Shown here: piece by piece, positions 17,646 through 26,725 of the stretch
How positions within the stretch are numbered: the stretch's first letter is position 1
Layout: every line of letters starts with the position of its first letter
Source: Anatilimnocola floriformis
GTDB lineage: Bacteria > Planctomycetota > Planctomycetia > Pirellulales > Pirellulaceae
DNA: 64,000 nucleotides
NCBI RefSeq assembly: GCF_024256385.1
Contig: NZ_JAMLFW010000001.1
Span: 6,076,001 to 6,140,000, forward strand
Direction of reading: 5' to 3'
Notes under the pieces: generated by a model
What the model saw: the letters and a program-made list of their open reading frames with translations, nothing else
Told to the model about the DNA's origin: nothing
Databases searched by the model: none
Program-made: the position numbers and the translations under genes

Positions 17646-18083
17646 ATGCCTGCCGGTTATCGTTTCCCCCTTGCTGGGTCTCTGGCCCTGCTGTTCGTCG
17701 TTGCTCTTTCGGCCGGTTGCAGCAAGAGCGACCGCGTGGCAGTTCATCCTGTCGAAGGTCAGCTGAGTTGGAACGGCCAGCCGCTGGCGAATGCCTTCGT
17801 TGTTTTGCATCCGCAAGATAAAAGCAACCCGAAGCTGCTCGCAGCCCGGGCGCAGACCGATGCGGAAGGGAAGTTTCAGCTGACCACTTACGACCAGGCC
17901 GATGGCGCCGCCGCGGGTGAATATCAGGTCACGGTCGAATACTTCCGTCCGGTCAACAACGGCGGCAGCTTCGTGCCGGGGCCGAATGTTCTGCCGGCGA
18001 AACTGGCCCGTCCCGAGACCTCGGAAATCACCGTGAGTGTTGCCGCGGGCAAAAACACGCTGCAACCGATTGTGGTGCGCTAA
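17646..18083 (+). CDS. transthyretin-like (carboxypeptidase regulatory-like) lipoprotein
   Basis: 145 residues. The signal ends in [17 protein letters not shown], a lipobox with cysteine near residue 25. The mature part is a beta-sandwich of the transthyretin/carboxypeptidase-regulatory type: [55 protein letters not shown]. Such planctomycete lipoproteins are almost always next to a DUF1559 gene, here 86 bases downstream. Role unknown; probably exported and bound to a membrane. Between the two genes lies a short palindrome GACGGACATGTCCGTC (about 18090-18105). Confidence 0.8.
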   Translation: MPAGYRFPLAGSLALLFVVALSAGCSKSDRVAVHPVEGQLSWNGQPLANAFVVLHPQDKSNPKLLAARAQTDAEGKFQLTTYDQADGAAAGEYQVTVEYFRPVNNGGSFVPGPNVLPAKLARPETSEITVSVAAGKNTLQPIVVR

Positions 18084-18168
18084 CTTGCGACGGACATGTC
18101 CGTCCTACCGACTTACTCTCTCCCTCCTTGCTCCCTCTCGCCTTTATTCTGCCCCAGGAAAATATGCC

Positions 18169-19122
18169 ATGAAGACAACCCGTTCTGCCTTTACGCTCGT
18201 TGAGTTGCTGGTGGTGATTGCCATCATCGGCGTGCTCGTCGCGCTGCTTCTGCCCGCCGTGCAAGCCGCTCGCGAAGCAGCTCGTCGCACCCAGTGCTCC
18301 AATAATCTCAAGCAGATGGGCCTGGCGGTTCACAATTTCAGCGACAGTTACAACAAGCTCCCGTCCAGCATTCGTCCGGGCGGTTTGACCACCGCGCCGC
18401 GCATCGCCGGCCTCACGCTGCTGCTGCCATACTTGGAAGCCAAGAACAGCTATGACAAATACAATCAAACGTTGAATTGGTTCGACGCTGCGAACTTGCC
18501 GGTCACGTCGCTGACCATTCCCAGCTACAACTGCCCTTCGACGCCGGTGGAAAAGAAGCGACTCGACGGCGTGCCAGAAAACAGCCCGTGGACTCCCGTG
18601 GTAGCCACCACCGATTACTCGCCGACGATCGGCGTCGATCCGCGGTTGCTGTCGAGCGGCTTGGTCGACTTTGCCGATACGGGCATGTTGCCGAAGAACG
18701 GCGATCCCCGCATGGCCGACGTGACCGACGGTTTGTCGAATACCGCCATGTATGCCGAATCGGCGGGCCGGCCGTTTGTGTACCGTAAAGGTTGGAAGCG
18801 GTTTGGCAATCTGCCGACCGATCGGCTGAATGCCGGTGGTTGGTCGCGCCCCGCCAGCGATTTTACGCTGGATGGCTCCTCCTACGATGGCGCGACGTTC
18901 CCCGGTCCTTGCGCCGTGAACTGCGCCAACGGCGAACAGATCGGCACGACCTTCCCGCACCCCTACTACGCCACAGAAGGAACGGCGGAAGCCTTTGCCT
19001 TTCACCCGGCCGGCATCAACGTCGCGATGGGCGACGGCTCGGTTCGGTTCGTGCAAGAGAGCATCAACATCCGCGAATTCGCCCGCCTCATCACGCGGGC
19101 CAATGGCGAGATCACGCAGTAG
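18169..19122 (+). CDS. DUF1559 pilin-like protein (copy 1)
   Basis: 317 residues from the ATG at 18169 ([20 protein letters not shown]), preceded by AGGA. The N-terminus is a type IV pilin/pseudopilin cleavage-methylation motif (cleavage between A and FTLVE) with the hydrophobic helix [20 protein letters not shown], then [15 protein letters not shown] and, near the C-terminus, [16 protein letters not shown], the H-x9-DG signature. DUF1559 (also called SBP_bac_10) proteins occur in dozens of copies per planctomycete genome; they are probably surface or periplasmic fibres or sorting-associated proteins. Function unproven. Confidence 0.92.
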   Translation: MKTTRSAFTLVELLVVIAIIGVLVALLLPAVQAAREAARRTQCSNNLKQMGLAVHNFSDSYNKLPSSIRPGGLTTAPRIAGLTLLLPYLEAKNSYDKYNQTLNWFDAANLPVTSLTIPSYNCPSTPVEKKRLDGVPENSPWTPVVATTDYSPTIGVDPRLLSSGLVDFADTGMLPKNGDPRMADVTDGLSNTAMYAESAGRPFVYRKGWKRFGNLPTDRLNAGGWSRPASDFTLDGSSYDGATFPGPCAVNCANGEQIGTTFPHPYYATEGTAEAFAFHPAGINVAMGDGSVRFVQESINIREFARLITRANGEITQ

Positions 19123-19127
19123 TGTCG

Positions 19128-19146
19128 TCGAATACTCCGTATTCGA
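19128..19146 (+). terminator. 8-bp hairpin just after DUF1559 copy 1
   Basis: TCGAATAC (19128-19135) pairs with GTATTCGA (19139-19146) around TCC, starting five bases after the stop codon. Only weak T content follows, so intrinsic termination is uncertain. Confidence 0.35.
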
Positions 19147-19254
19147 TTGGTTGACGCGAAACTGCAGCGCACGAGGAATGAGCTCCGCGAAATTCCGGCG
19201 TTGGCACTCCGACGTGGAAGCGAAGCACTTCGAAGCAGAGATTTCGGCGAGACG

Positions 19255-20208
19255 TTAAGCGAACTTCTCGCCAACCTTCACCGGATACCCGCGAAGAAAC
19301 TCACTCACCTGCAACACGCGTTTACCCGCGGGTTGCAGGGCATCGATCGAGATCCGACCTTCACCAGTCGCGATGACTAGTTGCTTGCCGTCGCTAACCA
19401 CGACGGTGCCCGGTTCGGCGGCGGGTGGTTCATTGCTGACGATCACATGATCGACGATCACGCGCAACGGTTCACCGCCGGGACGTTGCCAGTGGGTGAA
19501 GGTTGTTGGCCAAGGTTTGAGCGCTCGCACTTGCCGCTGAATGAACGCTGCCGATTTGGTCCAATCGATCAAGCCGTCGCTCTTTGCGAGTCGCGGCGCT
19601 TTCGTCACCTGGCTCTTCGATTGCAGAGTGCCGAGCGTGGAGGTGCGATCCCAGGTGCTCAACATTTCGATGGCTTCGAGCACGGCAGTAACGCCCATCT
19701 CACTCAAGCGGCGTTCGAGTTCTGGCTGCGTTTCTTCGTAGCCAATCGGCGTGCTGCGGACGACGAGACACGGACCGCCGTCGAGCCGCGGTGTCATGTG
19801 AATCACCGTAATGCCGGTTTCCGCTTCACCGTTGAGCATGGCCCAGTTGATCGGCGCAGCGCCGCGAAACTTCGGCAGCAGCGAAGCATGCAGATTGATT
19901 CCGCCGAGCGGCGCGAGACCGAGCGCCTCGCGCGACAAGATCTGTCCGTAGTCGCACACGACAAACAAATCGGCATTCCATTTACGCAGTCGCGCAGCTG
20001 CTTCTTCGGTATTGATGCTGTCGGGCGCATAAACCGTCAAGCCGCGAGCCTCGGCCAGATCGCGCATCGGATTGAGACTCGCCTTTTCGCGCCCCTTGGG
20101 CGCGGGCGTAGGGCGAGTGACGAGCGCGAGAACCTCGTGCGACGAGTCGAGCAAACCTTGGAATGTAGGGACGGCAAACGGACCGGTTCCCATCATGAGC
20201 AAACGCAT
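19255..20208 (-). CDS. fmt: methionyl-tRNA formyltransferase
   Basis: 317 residues, normal length. It formylates Met-tRNAfMet with 10-formyltetrahydrofolate for translation initiation. Key features: N-terminal formyltransferase fold (MRLLMMGTGPFAVPTFQGLL), signature GGINLHASLLPKFRGAAPIN with catalytic Asn105 and His107, Asp143 in MTPRLDGGPC, and the C-terminal OB-like tRNA-binding domain (IQRQVRALKPWPTTFTHW). The loop GREKASLNPMRDLAEARG replaces the usual RPAGRGKKL region. No def gene lies next to it; it is convergent with the DUF1559 gene. Confidence 0.93.
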   Translation of the reverse strand: MRLLMMGTGPFAVPTFQGLLDSSHEVLALVTRPTPAPKGREKASLNPMRDLAEARGLTVYAPDSINTEEAAARLRKWNADLFVVCDYGQILSREALGLAPLGGINLHASLLPKFRGAAPINWAMLNGEAETGITVIHMTPRLDGGPCLVVRSTPIGYEETQPELERRLSEMGVTAVLEAIEMLSTWDRTSTLGTLQSKSQVTKAPRLAKSDGLIDWTKSAAFIQRQVRALKPWPTTFTHWQRPGGEPLRVIVDHVIVSNEPPAAEPGTVVVSDGKQLVIATGEGRISIDALQPAGKRVLQVSEFLRGYPVKVGEKFA

Positions 20209-20371
20209 GCAGCCGCCTTCCTGTACTCAAACCGATCTGTGTGGATGCCTGTTGTTTGTAATCGGCGAACGGCTGACTCACTAGGCGGGAAGCGTTGAAC
20301 CAGTTGCCAGTGGCAGATCGGCTGTCGATACTGGCACCTCGCCGGATGCACGCAACTTTTTCACCGTTGGA

Positions 20372-21193
20372 ATGAACATGCCTCTTTCGAGTGTGACCGT
20401 CAGCCTGGTAGCCGAAGCCCGCGGCGGGCCGTTTGTTTTTTGGGACGATTTGCCCGCGGCCGCCCAGAGTGCAGCCGAGCTCGGTTTCGATGCCATCGAA
20501 ATATTTCCGCCGGGGCCTGAAGCGATCGACATCCCCGCGGTGAAGAAACTGCTCACCGATCACAATCTGAAACTCGCCGCGATGGGAACCGGCGCCGGCT
20601 GGGTCAAACACAAGTTGCACCTGACGCACGCCGACGCAACGATCCGTGCCAAGGCGAAAGACTTCATCCGCTCGATCATCGACACGGCAGGCCCGCTCGG
20701 CGCGCCGGCCATCATCGGTTCGATGCAGGGCCGTTGGGGCGAGAGCATCAGCCGCGAAACCGGTTTCGCCTGGCTGGGCGAAGCCCTCGTCGAGCTCGGC
20801 GAGCACGCCCGACAATACAACGTGCCGCTGATCTACGAACCTCTCAATCGCTACGAAACCAACTTCTGCACAACCATGCAGACCGGTGTTTCACTGCTCG
20901 AAGACAGCGGCGCGACGAACGTGGTGCTCCTCGCCGATTTGTTCCATATGAACATCGAGGAAGTCGAGATCTCCGGCGGCATTCGCGCCGGCGGAGCCCA
21001 CATCGGCCACGTCCACCTGGTCGATAGCAACCGCCGCCCCGCCGGCCTCGGCCACATCGACTTCGCGCCGATCGCCGCCGCGTTGCGCGATATTCAATAC
21101 GACAAGTTCCTCTCCGCCGAAGCACTCCCGTATCCAGATTCGCAGGCGGCGGCGAAGCAGACGATCGACACTTTCCACGAGCACTTTCGGTGA
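20372..21193 (+). CDS. TIM-barrel sugar phosphate isomerase/epimerase-like protein
   Basis: 273 residues of the xylose isomerase-like TIM-barrel (AP endonuclease 2) superfamily: LGFDAIEIFPPGPEAIDIPA, KLAAMGTGAGWVKHKLHLTH, YNVPLIYEPLNRYETNFCTT (Glu metal ligand), NVVLLADLFHMNIEEVEISG (Asp, His), HIGHVHLVDSNRRPAGLGHI (His ligands) and LSAEALPYPDSQAAAKQTID. These enzymes isomerise or epimerise keto-sugars or inositol derivatives using a divalent metal. The substrate is not evident; the RbsD/FucU mutarotase gene follows on the same strand, supporting sugar metabolism. An in-frame ATG at 20378 is an alternative start. Confidence 0.82.
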   Translation: MNMPLSSVTVSLVAEARGGPFVFWDDLPAAAQSAAELGFDAIEIFPPGPEAIDIPAVKKLLTDHNLKLAAMGTGAGWVKHKLHLTHADATIRAKAKDFIRSIIDTAGPLGAPAIIGSMQGRWGESISRETGFAWLGEALVELGEHARQYNVPLIYEPLNRYETNFCTTMQTGVSLLEDSGATNVVLLADLFHMNIEEVEISGGIRAGGAHIGHVHLVDSNRRPAGLGHIDFAPIAAALRDIQYDKFLSAEALPYPDSQAAAKQTIDTFHEHFR

Positions 21194-21198
21194 AGAGA

Positions 21199-21313
21199 AG
21201 TTCTGAGTTCTGGGTTTTGAGTTCTGAGACAAACTAAGCACTAAGAACTACGAACTAAGAACTAAGAACCGCCTCCCTCCTGTCTCAAAACTCAGAACCC
21301 AAAACTCAGAACT
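21199..21313. repeat. simple AGTTCTGAG-type repeat forming a 33-base inverted repeat
   Basis: Left arm 21199-21231 and right arm 21281-21313 match as reverse complements with three C/T differences. Both arms are built from degenerate 7-8 base units (AGTTCTGA, GTTTTGAG), and the 49-base spacer carries the same motif in the other sense (ACTAAGAACTACGAACTAAG). It lies between the TIM-barrel and RbsD/FucU genes and ends nine bases before the latter's ATG. Confidence 0.65.
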
Positions 21314-21321
21314 ACTCCCCC

Positions 21322-21765
21322 ATGCTCAACCACACGCTCATTCACCCCGACATCCTCGGCATTCTCGGCCGGGCCGGCCATCACTCGGCGATCTTGATCG
21401 CCGACGGCAATTATCCCGCCGCTTCCAAGCGCGGACCGCAGGCGCAGGTGATTTCGCTCAACCTGATGCCCGGCGTGGTCAACTGCACGCAGGTGCTGGA
21501 AGCCATTTTGTCGGCGATTCCGATCGAAGCCGCCCATACCATGCAGTACGAAACCGAAGGGCCTTACGCGCTGAAGGAAGATCCGCCGGTGTGGGATTCG
21601 TATCGCAAAACCATCGCCGCGGCTGGTTCATCGCTGAAGCTCGAGCCGATCGAGAAGTGGAAATTCTACGACGCGGTCGTCACGCCCGATCACGTGCTGA
21701 CCATTCAAACAGCAGATCAGCAGCGATATGCGAATCTGTTGCTGCATGTCGGGGTTAGGATGTGA
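21322..21765 (+). CDS. RbsD/FucU family sugar mutarotase/pyranase
   Basis: 147 residues, the usual length of RbsD/FucU. Matches: HPDILGILGRAGHHSAILIA with the conserved His, DGNYPAASKRGPQAQVISLN, LEAILSAIPIEAAHTMQYE and YDAVVTPDHVLTIQTADQQR. These cytoplasmic enzymes interconvert anomers of ribose or fucose. FucU-like features (long C-terminal part with WKFYDAV) suggest the fucose mutarotase side, but I would not assign the sugar. It follows the TIM-barrel gene by about 130 bases, which hold the simple repeat at 21199-21313. Confidence 0.88.
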   Translation: MLNHTLIHPDILGILGRAGHHSAILIADGNYPAASKRGPQAQVISLNLMPGVVNCTQVLEAILSAIPIEAAHTMQYETEGPYALKEDPPVWDSYRKTIAAAGSSLKLEPIEKWKFYDAVVTPDHVLTIQTADQQRYANLLLHVGVRM

Positions 21766-21839
21766 GGCAGAGGAAGAGACGAGAGGCGGGAGGCGAGGGA
21801 CGAGAGGAAGAGATGAAGGGGTTAGAGATTAGGGGATTG

Positions 21840-22601
21840 ATGATGAAGATCATTTCGACCGCTGCGGTTTTTTGTTTTTGTTTGCTGACGGTTGTCGCTT
21901 TTGGTGCGGAGGAGAAACCGGCGAGCGAGGCGCAGTTGAATGCTCAGAAGGAGCAGTTGAGCAAGATTCAGAAGTTGATTGGTGGCTGGAAGGGCGTGGG
22001 GCAGCCGCAGCGCGGAAGCACAAAGGATTCTTGGACCGAGCAAGCCGATTGGGCCTGGAAGTTCAGCCCTCAGCGGACCTCGATGTTCACTCGGCCCGAG
22101 CAGAGCAAATACTTTTCCAAGGTCGAGCTCATCACCGGCGACAAAGCCGACGCTTACACCCTGCAAGCCACGCCGAAAGATGGCGGCGAGGCAGTGGCGT
22201 ATGCCGGGACGATCGATAAGGATGAGCGACTCGTTCTCGAAAACAAAGATGCCCCGGCTGGTCTGCCGCAGCGGATCTCGCTCCGCTTTGTCGCCGATGG
22301 CAAACGGTTGCTGGTCCTCTACGAAGGCAAAACGCAGTTCAGCGATCAACTCGTCCGCCTCGCCGAAGTCGGCTACACCCGCGTCGGCAGCGGTTTTGGC
22401 CAGGGCGCGCAAGGCCCCGAATGCGTCGTGACCGGCGGCGCCGGGACGATGGCCGTCGAGTACATGGGACAGAAGTACTACGTCTGCTGCACCGGCTGCC
22501 GCGACTACTTCAACGCCGATCCAGCCAAGGCCATCGCGGAATATAAGGAGCGGAAAGAGGAAGAGCGGAAGGCAAAGGAAGCGGCGGAGAAGAAGGGGTG
22601 A
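21840..22601 (+). CDS. secreted protein with C-terminal YHS-like metal-binding domain
   Basis: 253 residues from the ATG at 21840 (MMKIISTAAVFCFCLLTVVA), preceded by AGGGG; a start at 21762 would add a leader encoded by a purine tract. Signal peptide (cleavage near AFGAEEK), then a beta-rich domain (LIGGWKGVGQPQRGSTKDSW, YTLQATPKDGGEAVAYAG) and a C-terminal YHS/TRASH-like motif VEYMGQKYYVCCTGCRDYFN with three cysteines that may bind a metal, followed by a charged tail (EERKAKEAAEKKG). Function unknown. Its TGA overlaps the GTG start of the next gene by four bases. Confidence 0.72.
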   Translation: MMKIISTAAVFCFCLLTVVAFGAEEKPASEAQLNAQKEQLSKIQKLIGGWKGVGQPQRGSTKDSWTEQADWAWKFSPQRTSMFTRPEQSKYFSKVELITGDKADAYTLQATPKDGGEAVAYAGTIDKDERLVLENKDAPAGLPQRISLRFVADGKRLLVLYEGKTQFSDQLVRLAEVGYTRVGSGFGQGAQGPECVVTGGAGTMAVEYMGQKYYVCCTGCRDYFNADPAKAIAEYKERKEEERKAKEAAEKKG

Positions 22602-23413
22602 GCTATTCGACTTTTCTCTACGCAGTCGACATCGATAAATTGCGGGCAGCGGTGGGCTCGAAGGATCCGGAATTACTGGAGCGTTTGCGAGAGGCAAACT
22701 CCCCGTCCGACGAGGAAGATCCGCCTCCACCACCCTACGACTATGTCGCCGACTGGCAATTGCGCGTAACGGGTGAAGGCGAGATCTTGTTCGGTGGCAA
22801 AGCAACAACGATCGAGAAATTGCCGCAACTCATCAAGTCGCTGACGGGCAGCCTCGAGTTGTTTTTCGAAACGCCGTCTAACGATCAACATACGGCGGTC
22901 ATGATAGTGGGAAACGAGTGCTACTCGCAGTCTGGCTTGCGGGAAGTGATCTACCGTCTCGAAACGATGGCCCCCGATGTCCTGTGGTCACGAAGTTCGT
23001 CCGAGGATGGCTCGGACCGCGCCAGCTTTTCGGCCGACGATAAAGCGCTAGACTCGCTAATCGCTAGCGTGCCGAAGAACTGGAAATCGCGACATGGCTA
23101 TGCGTTGGAGGTGCTCAGCTTTGTACTAGGCGAGCGTCTGCCAGACGAAGATGAGATTGGCGATTTAGAGCTGCTGCAACTCCATTCGCCGCTCGCGACG
23201 ATTCGCCATCCGCTCGCGCTGAAAGCGCCCGACGATTTTCCGTACCTCAGCTTTTTAACAGCCGAAGAAGTTGTTGCTGAAGTGCAACGATTGGCTGGTA
23301 TCGAACTAAGCTTTCCTGCGGATCCTGACATCGAGAACGCACGCCATGCTTACGCAAACTGCATGAAAGTCGCCGCCGATTCCCAGCGAGGAGTTGTGAG
23401 TTTTTATTACTAG
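22598..23413 (+). CDS. unknown protein, DUF7691-like
   Basis: 271 residues starting at a GTG that overlaps the previous stop (GTGA), with AAGAAGG upstream: translational coupling to the YHS-type gene. The start MSYSTFLYAVDIDKLRAAVG and the later GYALEVLSFVLGERLPDEDE remind me of a family labelled DUF7691 in public databases; I cannot confirm. It is acidic, has an early Pro-rich loop (DEEDPPPPPYDY) and no signal peptide or membrane segment, so it is probably cytoplasmic. No function assigned. The 3' end is followed by a palindromic repeat shared with 27584-27689. Confidence 0.65.
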   Translation: MSYSTFLYAVDIDKLRAAVGSKDPELLERLREANSPSDEEDPPPPPYDYVADWQLRVTGEGEILFGGKATTIEKLPQLIKSLTGSLELFFETPSNDQHTAVMIVGNECYSQSGLREVIYRLETMAPDVLWSRSSSEDGSDRASFSADDKALDSLIASVPKNWKSRHGYALEVLSFVLGERLPDEDEIGDLELLQLHSPLATIRHPLALKAPDDFPYLSFLTAEEVVAEVQRLAGIELSFPADPDIENARHAYANCMKVAADSQRGVVSFYY

Positions 23414-23419
23414 CTAATC

Positions 23420-23456
23420 TGCCGGAGCTGCGCGAGTACGCTTGTTCCGGCCTACT
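23420..23456. repeat. CCGGAACAAGCG-type palindromic repeat, half copy
   Basis: CCGGAGCTGCGCGAGTACGC followed by TTGTTCCGGCCTAC. The right end matches the end of the full copy at 27584-27689. Its terminal CTAC on the minus strand reads GTAG and supplies the TAG stop codon of the GH63-like gene (23452-23454). Confidence 0.65.
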
Positions 23457-26133
23457 TTTTCTCATCGCGCAGGATCGTCGCAATCAGCGCCGTCCAGCCC
23501 GTTTGATGATTCGCTCCCACACCGCGCCCGTTGTCGCCGTGGAAGTATTCATAGAAGAGCGGCAATTCTCGCCAATGTGGATCGGTCGCATAACGGGCGT
23601 CATCGCCATGACAAGCGCGGCGGCCTGTGGCATCGGGCAAAAATAGATTGCTCAAGCGGCGACGAAGTTCCTGCGAAGCTTCGAACAGATTCATGTAGTT
23701 GCCAGATCCCGTCGGGCATTCGACGCGCACGTGATCGCCGTAGAAATGGTGATATCGTTCGAGGGCTTCGATGATCAGGTAGTTGATCGGGAACCAGATC
23801 GGTCCTCGCCAATTGCTGTTGCCGCCGAACAGGTTCGAGGTGGACTCGGCCGGCGTGTATTCGACCTGATGCTTCTGGCCATCGGCGACCAGCACGAACG
23901 GATGGTCGAGATGATATCGCGACAGCGCTCGAATGCCGTACGGCGACAAGAACTCGCTTTCGTCGAGCAGATAACAGAGAAGCCGTTCGAGTCGCTCTTT
24001 CGAAGGAATGGCGAGCAGTCGTTTCCCTGCTGGTCTGGCGCCGTCGTGTTCTGCGGGTTGGTGCGATTGATCGCAGTAAGCAATGTGCCGCGCGAGATCA
24101 GGCCGATGCTTCAGAAACCATTCCATCCGTTTCTTGAAACCCGGCAGCCGATCGATATCGGCCTGCTCCAGCACTTCGGCGGCGAAGATCGGGATGATGC
24201 CGACGATCGAACGAATCCCCAGTGGCGACGAAAAATCACCGACGCGCAGCTGGTCGTAGTAAAAGCCGTCCCCTTCATGCCACAGCCCCATCCCGCCGAG
24301 CGTGTTCATCGCATCGGCGATGTGTACGAAGTGCTCAAAGAATTTTGAGGCGATGTCTTCATACGTATCGTCGTACTGCGACAGTTCGAGCGCCATGGCC
24401 AGCATCGTCGATGCGTAAAAGGCCATCCACGCCGTGCCATCGGCCTGTTCGAGTCGGCCACCGCCGGGCAATGGTCGGCTGCGATCGAACACGCCGATGT
24501 TATCGAGACCGAGGAAACCGCCAGCGAATAAATGATTCCCGGCGACGTCTTTGCGATTGACCCACCAGGTGAAGTTGAGCAACAGCTTGGTAAAGACCCG
24601 CTTGAGAAAGGCCACGTCGCGCTCGCCGCGCGGCGCGGTCATTTTATAAACCCGCCAGCAAGCCCAGGCGTGTACCGGTGGATTCACATCCGACAGGGCC
24701 CACTCATACGCTGGTATCTGACCGTTGGGATGCAGGTACCATTCGCGCAGAAACAGTTCCAGCTGCGCCTTGGCAAACTCCGGATCGATCGCCGCCATCG
24801 GAATCATGTGGAAGGCGAGATCCCAAGCCGCGTACCACGGATACTCCCACTTGTCGGGCATCGAGATCACATCGCGATTGAATAAATGAGGCCAATCGTG
24901 ATTGCGCCCCTCATTCCGTGCGGCTGGCGGTGGCGGTTGATCAGGATCGCCAGCGAGCCAGACTTGGACGACGTAGTGATAGAACTGCTTGCTCCACAGC
25001 AGCCCCGCATAGGCCTGGCGAGCAACGAGCGACGCTTCTTTATCGGCAGTCCCTAGTCGCTCCGCATAGAACGCATCGGCCTCACTGATGCGCGTGGCGA
25101 ATACCTCATCGAAATGGGCAAACGGCGTCGCCGTTGCTTCTTCGACTCGTGTGAGTCGCAATCGCAGCACGATCTCCGTTCCGGCAGGAACATTCAGCTT
25201 GAAAATTGCCGCGCCTTTGGTGCCCAGCTTCTTCGGATTGACCGCCTGGGAATTGCCGTGAATCACATATTCGTGAAAGGCATCCTTGGCGTAATGCGTG
25301 CCGTTTTCGTAGTCAAAGATCTTCTCGGTATTCGTTTCGTTGTCGGTGAAGACCAGTTCAAACGGCGCTGCCGATGGATCGATGTCGAGCCGAAATGCGC
25401 CGAGGGAAACGTGTCGCGCCAGAATCGCGGCCGGGCCGCTGGCTTCGAGTCGCGGTTTGACTTCGCACCCTTCGTGCGTGCAACCCCAAATCCAGTTATT
25501 GCGAAACCACAGTGTCGGCAGCACGTGAATCGGCGCTGCCTCCGGACCGCGATTAGCGATTGTCACGCGGATCAGCACATCATCGGGCGACGCCTTGGCA
25601 TATTCGGCGACGACATCGAAGTAGCGGTTCTCATCGAACACACCGGTGTCGAGGAGCTCATATTCTCCGTCGAATTTTCCCCGCCGATGATTCTCTGCCA
25701 CGAGTTGATCGTAGGGGAACTCACTCTGCGGATACTTGTACAGCCCCTTCATGTAGGAGTGCGTCGGCGTCGAGTCGAGGTAGTAGTAGCACTCCTTCAC
25801 ATCCTCGCCGTGGTTCCCTTCGGGGCCGGTCAGGCCGAAGAGTCGCTCCTTCAAAATCGGATCGTGGCCATTCCACAGCGCCAACCCAAAGCAGAGTCGG
25901 CACTGGCGATCGCAGATCCCTAGCAAGCCGTCTTCGCCCCAGCGATAGGCTCGGCTGCGGGCCTGGTCGTGCGTGAAGTAGTCCCAGGCGTCGCCGTCGG
26001 CAGAATAATCTTCGCGCACGGTGCCCCACTGCCGCTCCGAGAGATACGGCCCCCAGCGTTGCCAGTTGTTGGTGCGCTGGGCGCTTTCCTCGAGTCGCCT
26101 TGATTCTGCCGTGTGGAGAGGTTGATTGGCCAT
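23452..26133 (-). CDS. GH63/MGH1-like glucosidase
   Basis: 893 residues without a signal peptide. The sequence RLEESAQRTNNWQRWGPYLS at the N-terminus, YRWGEDGLLGICDRQCRLCF, PYPQ-type loop regions, PWYAAWDLAFHMIPMAAIDP (catalytic-domain helix with acidic residue), NPPVHAWACWRVYKMT, and GGNSNWRGPIWFPINYLIIE are typical of the MGH1-like family related to GH63 (alpha/alpha)6 glucosidases and mannosylglycerate hydrolases. It probably hydrolyses alpha-glucosides or a glucose-containing compatible solute in the cytoplasm. Single gene, divergent from the cupin gene at 26277. The stop codon comes from a palindromic repeat. Confidence 0.82.
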   Translation of the reverse strand: MANQPLHTAESRRLEESAQRTNNWQRWGPYLSERQWGTVREDYSADGDAWDYFTHDQARSRAYRWGEDGLLGICDRQCRLCFGLALWNGHDPILKERLFGLTGPEGNHGEDVKECYYYLDSTPTHSYMKGLYKYPQSEFPYDQLVAENHRRGKFDGEYELLDTGVFDENRYFDVVAEYAKASPDDVLIRVTIANRGPEAAPIHVLPTLWFRNNWIWGCTHEGCEVKPRLEASGPAAILARHVSLGAFRLDIDPSAAPFELVFTDNETNTEKIFDYENGTHYAKDAFHEYVIHGNSQAVNPKKLGTKGAAIFKLNVPAGTEIVLRLRLTRVEEATATPFAHFDEVFATRISEADAFYAERLGTADKEASLVARQAYAGLLWSKQFYHYVVQVWLAGDPDQPPPPAARNEGRNHDWPHLFNRDVISMPDKWEYPWYAAWDLAFHMIPMAAIDPEFAKAQLELFLREWYLHPNGQIPAYEWALSDVNPPVHAWACWRVYKMTAPRGERDVAFLKRVFTKLLLNFTWWVNRKDVAGNHLFAGGFLGLDNIGVFDRSRPLPGGGRLEQADGTAWMAFYASTMLAMALELSQYDDTYEDIASKFFEHFVHIADAMNTLGGMGLWHEGDGFYYDQLRVGDFSSPLGIRSIVGIIPIFAAEVLEQADIDRLPGFKKRMEWFLKHRPDLARHIAYCDQSHQPAEHDGARPAGKRLLAIPSKERLERLLCYLLDESEFLSPYGIRALSRYHLDHPFVLVADGQKHQVEYTPAESTSNLFGGNSNWRGPIWFPINYLIIEALERYHHFYGDHVRVECPTGSGNYMNLFEASQELRRRLSNLFLPDATGRRACHGDDARYATDPHWRELPLFYEYFHGDNGRGVGANHQTGWTALIATILRDEKK

Positions 26134-26194
26134 ATCGCGCGGAGTTGATGCACTCGATGCTATTGGAAACGAATTTCGAAAAAACAGAATCGCC

Positions 26195-26221
26195 TGTCAC
26201 AAACTTAGCGTCTAATACGTC
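26195..26221 (+). promoter_or_regulatory. ECF41-type promoter of the cupin gene
   Basis: TGTCACA (26195-26201), exactly 16 bases, then CGTC (26218-26221). This equals the ECF41 sigma factor consensus TGTCACA-N16-CGTC as I recall it. A start of transcription near 26227 would leave a leader of about 50 bases to the ATG at 26277. A second exact match is at 26726-26752 before the next gene. Confidence 0.75.
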
Positions 26222-26276
26222 CTAGTTGCCGTACCTCGCAATCCACAACCTCGTAACTAACAACAAGGAGATCGTG

Positions 26277-26720
26277 ATGAACCGCACTATTCTGTTGCTC
26301 TGTATCGTAATTGTCCTCGGCGCTGGCGGGTTGATGCTGGCCCAGCATCACGCAGATGCCGAACGAGTCAAGGTGCTGTCGGCACAAGACATCATTGAGA
26401 AACTCGATGGCAAGGATGCAAAAGTAACTGTCGTTGAAGTGACCATCGCTCCCGGCCAAGGGGGACTGCCCCACCGACATCCGGGGCCCGGCTTTGTGTA
26501 CGTCGCCGAAGGGGAATACGAACTCGGCATCAACGATCTGCCGGTGAAGCGATACAAGGCAGGCGAGACTTTTTATGAAGCCACGGGCGTGCTGCATCGC
26601 GTCTCGCGAAATCCAGCCACCAAGGGAAACACGCGACTGATCGCCTTCGTGCTGCATCCGCGCGATGCCAAGGAAATCGCTGTTCCAGAAAAAGCGGCCG
26701 AAAAGCCAACGGAAAAATAA
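26277..26720 (+). CDS. cupin domain protein with N-terminal signal anchor
   Basis: 147 residues from the ATG at 26277, with AAGGAG nine bases upstream. A hydrophobic N-terminus (MNRTILLLCIVIVLGAGGLM) is a signal peptide or anchor. The body is a single cupin barrel: TIAPGQGGLPHRHPGPGFVY (motif 1 with His, His and the later Glu in VAEGEYEL) and AGETFYEATGVLHRVSRNPA (motif 2 His). The metal ligands are present, so it may be a small metal-dependent enzyme or a sugar/ligand sensor in the periplasm. Its own ECF41-type promoter and the neighbouring SDR gene with the same promoter suggest one regulon. Confidence 0.85.
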   Translation: MNRTILLLCIVIVLGAGGLMLAQHHADAERVKVLSAQDIIEKLDGKDAKVTVVEVTIAPGQGGLPHRHPGPGFVYVAEGEYELGINDLPVKRYKAGETFYEATGVLHRVSRNPATKGNTRLIAFVLHPRDAKEIAVPEKAAEKPTEK

Positions 26721-26725
26721 ACGTT

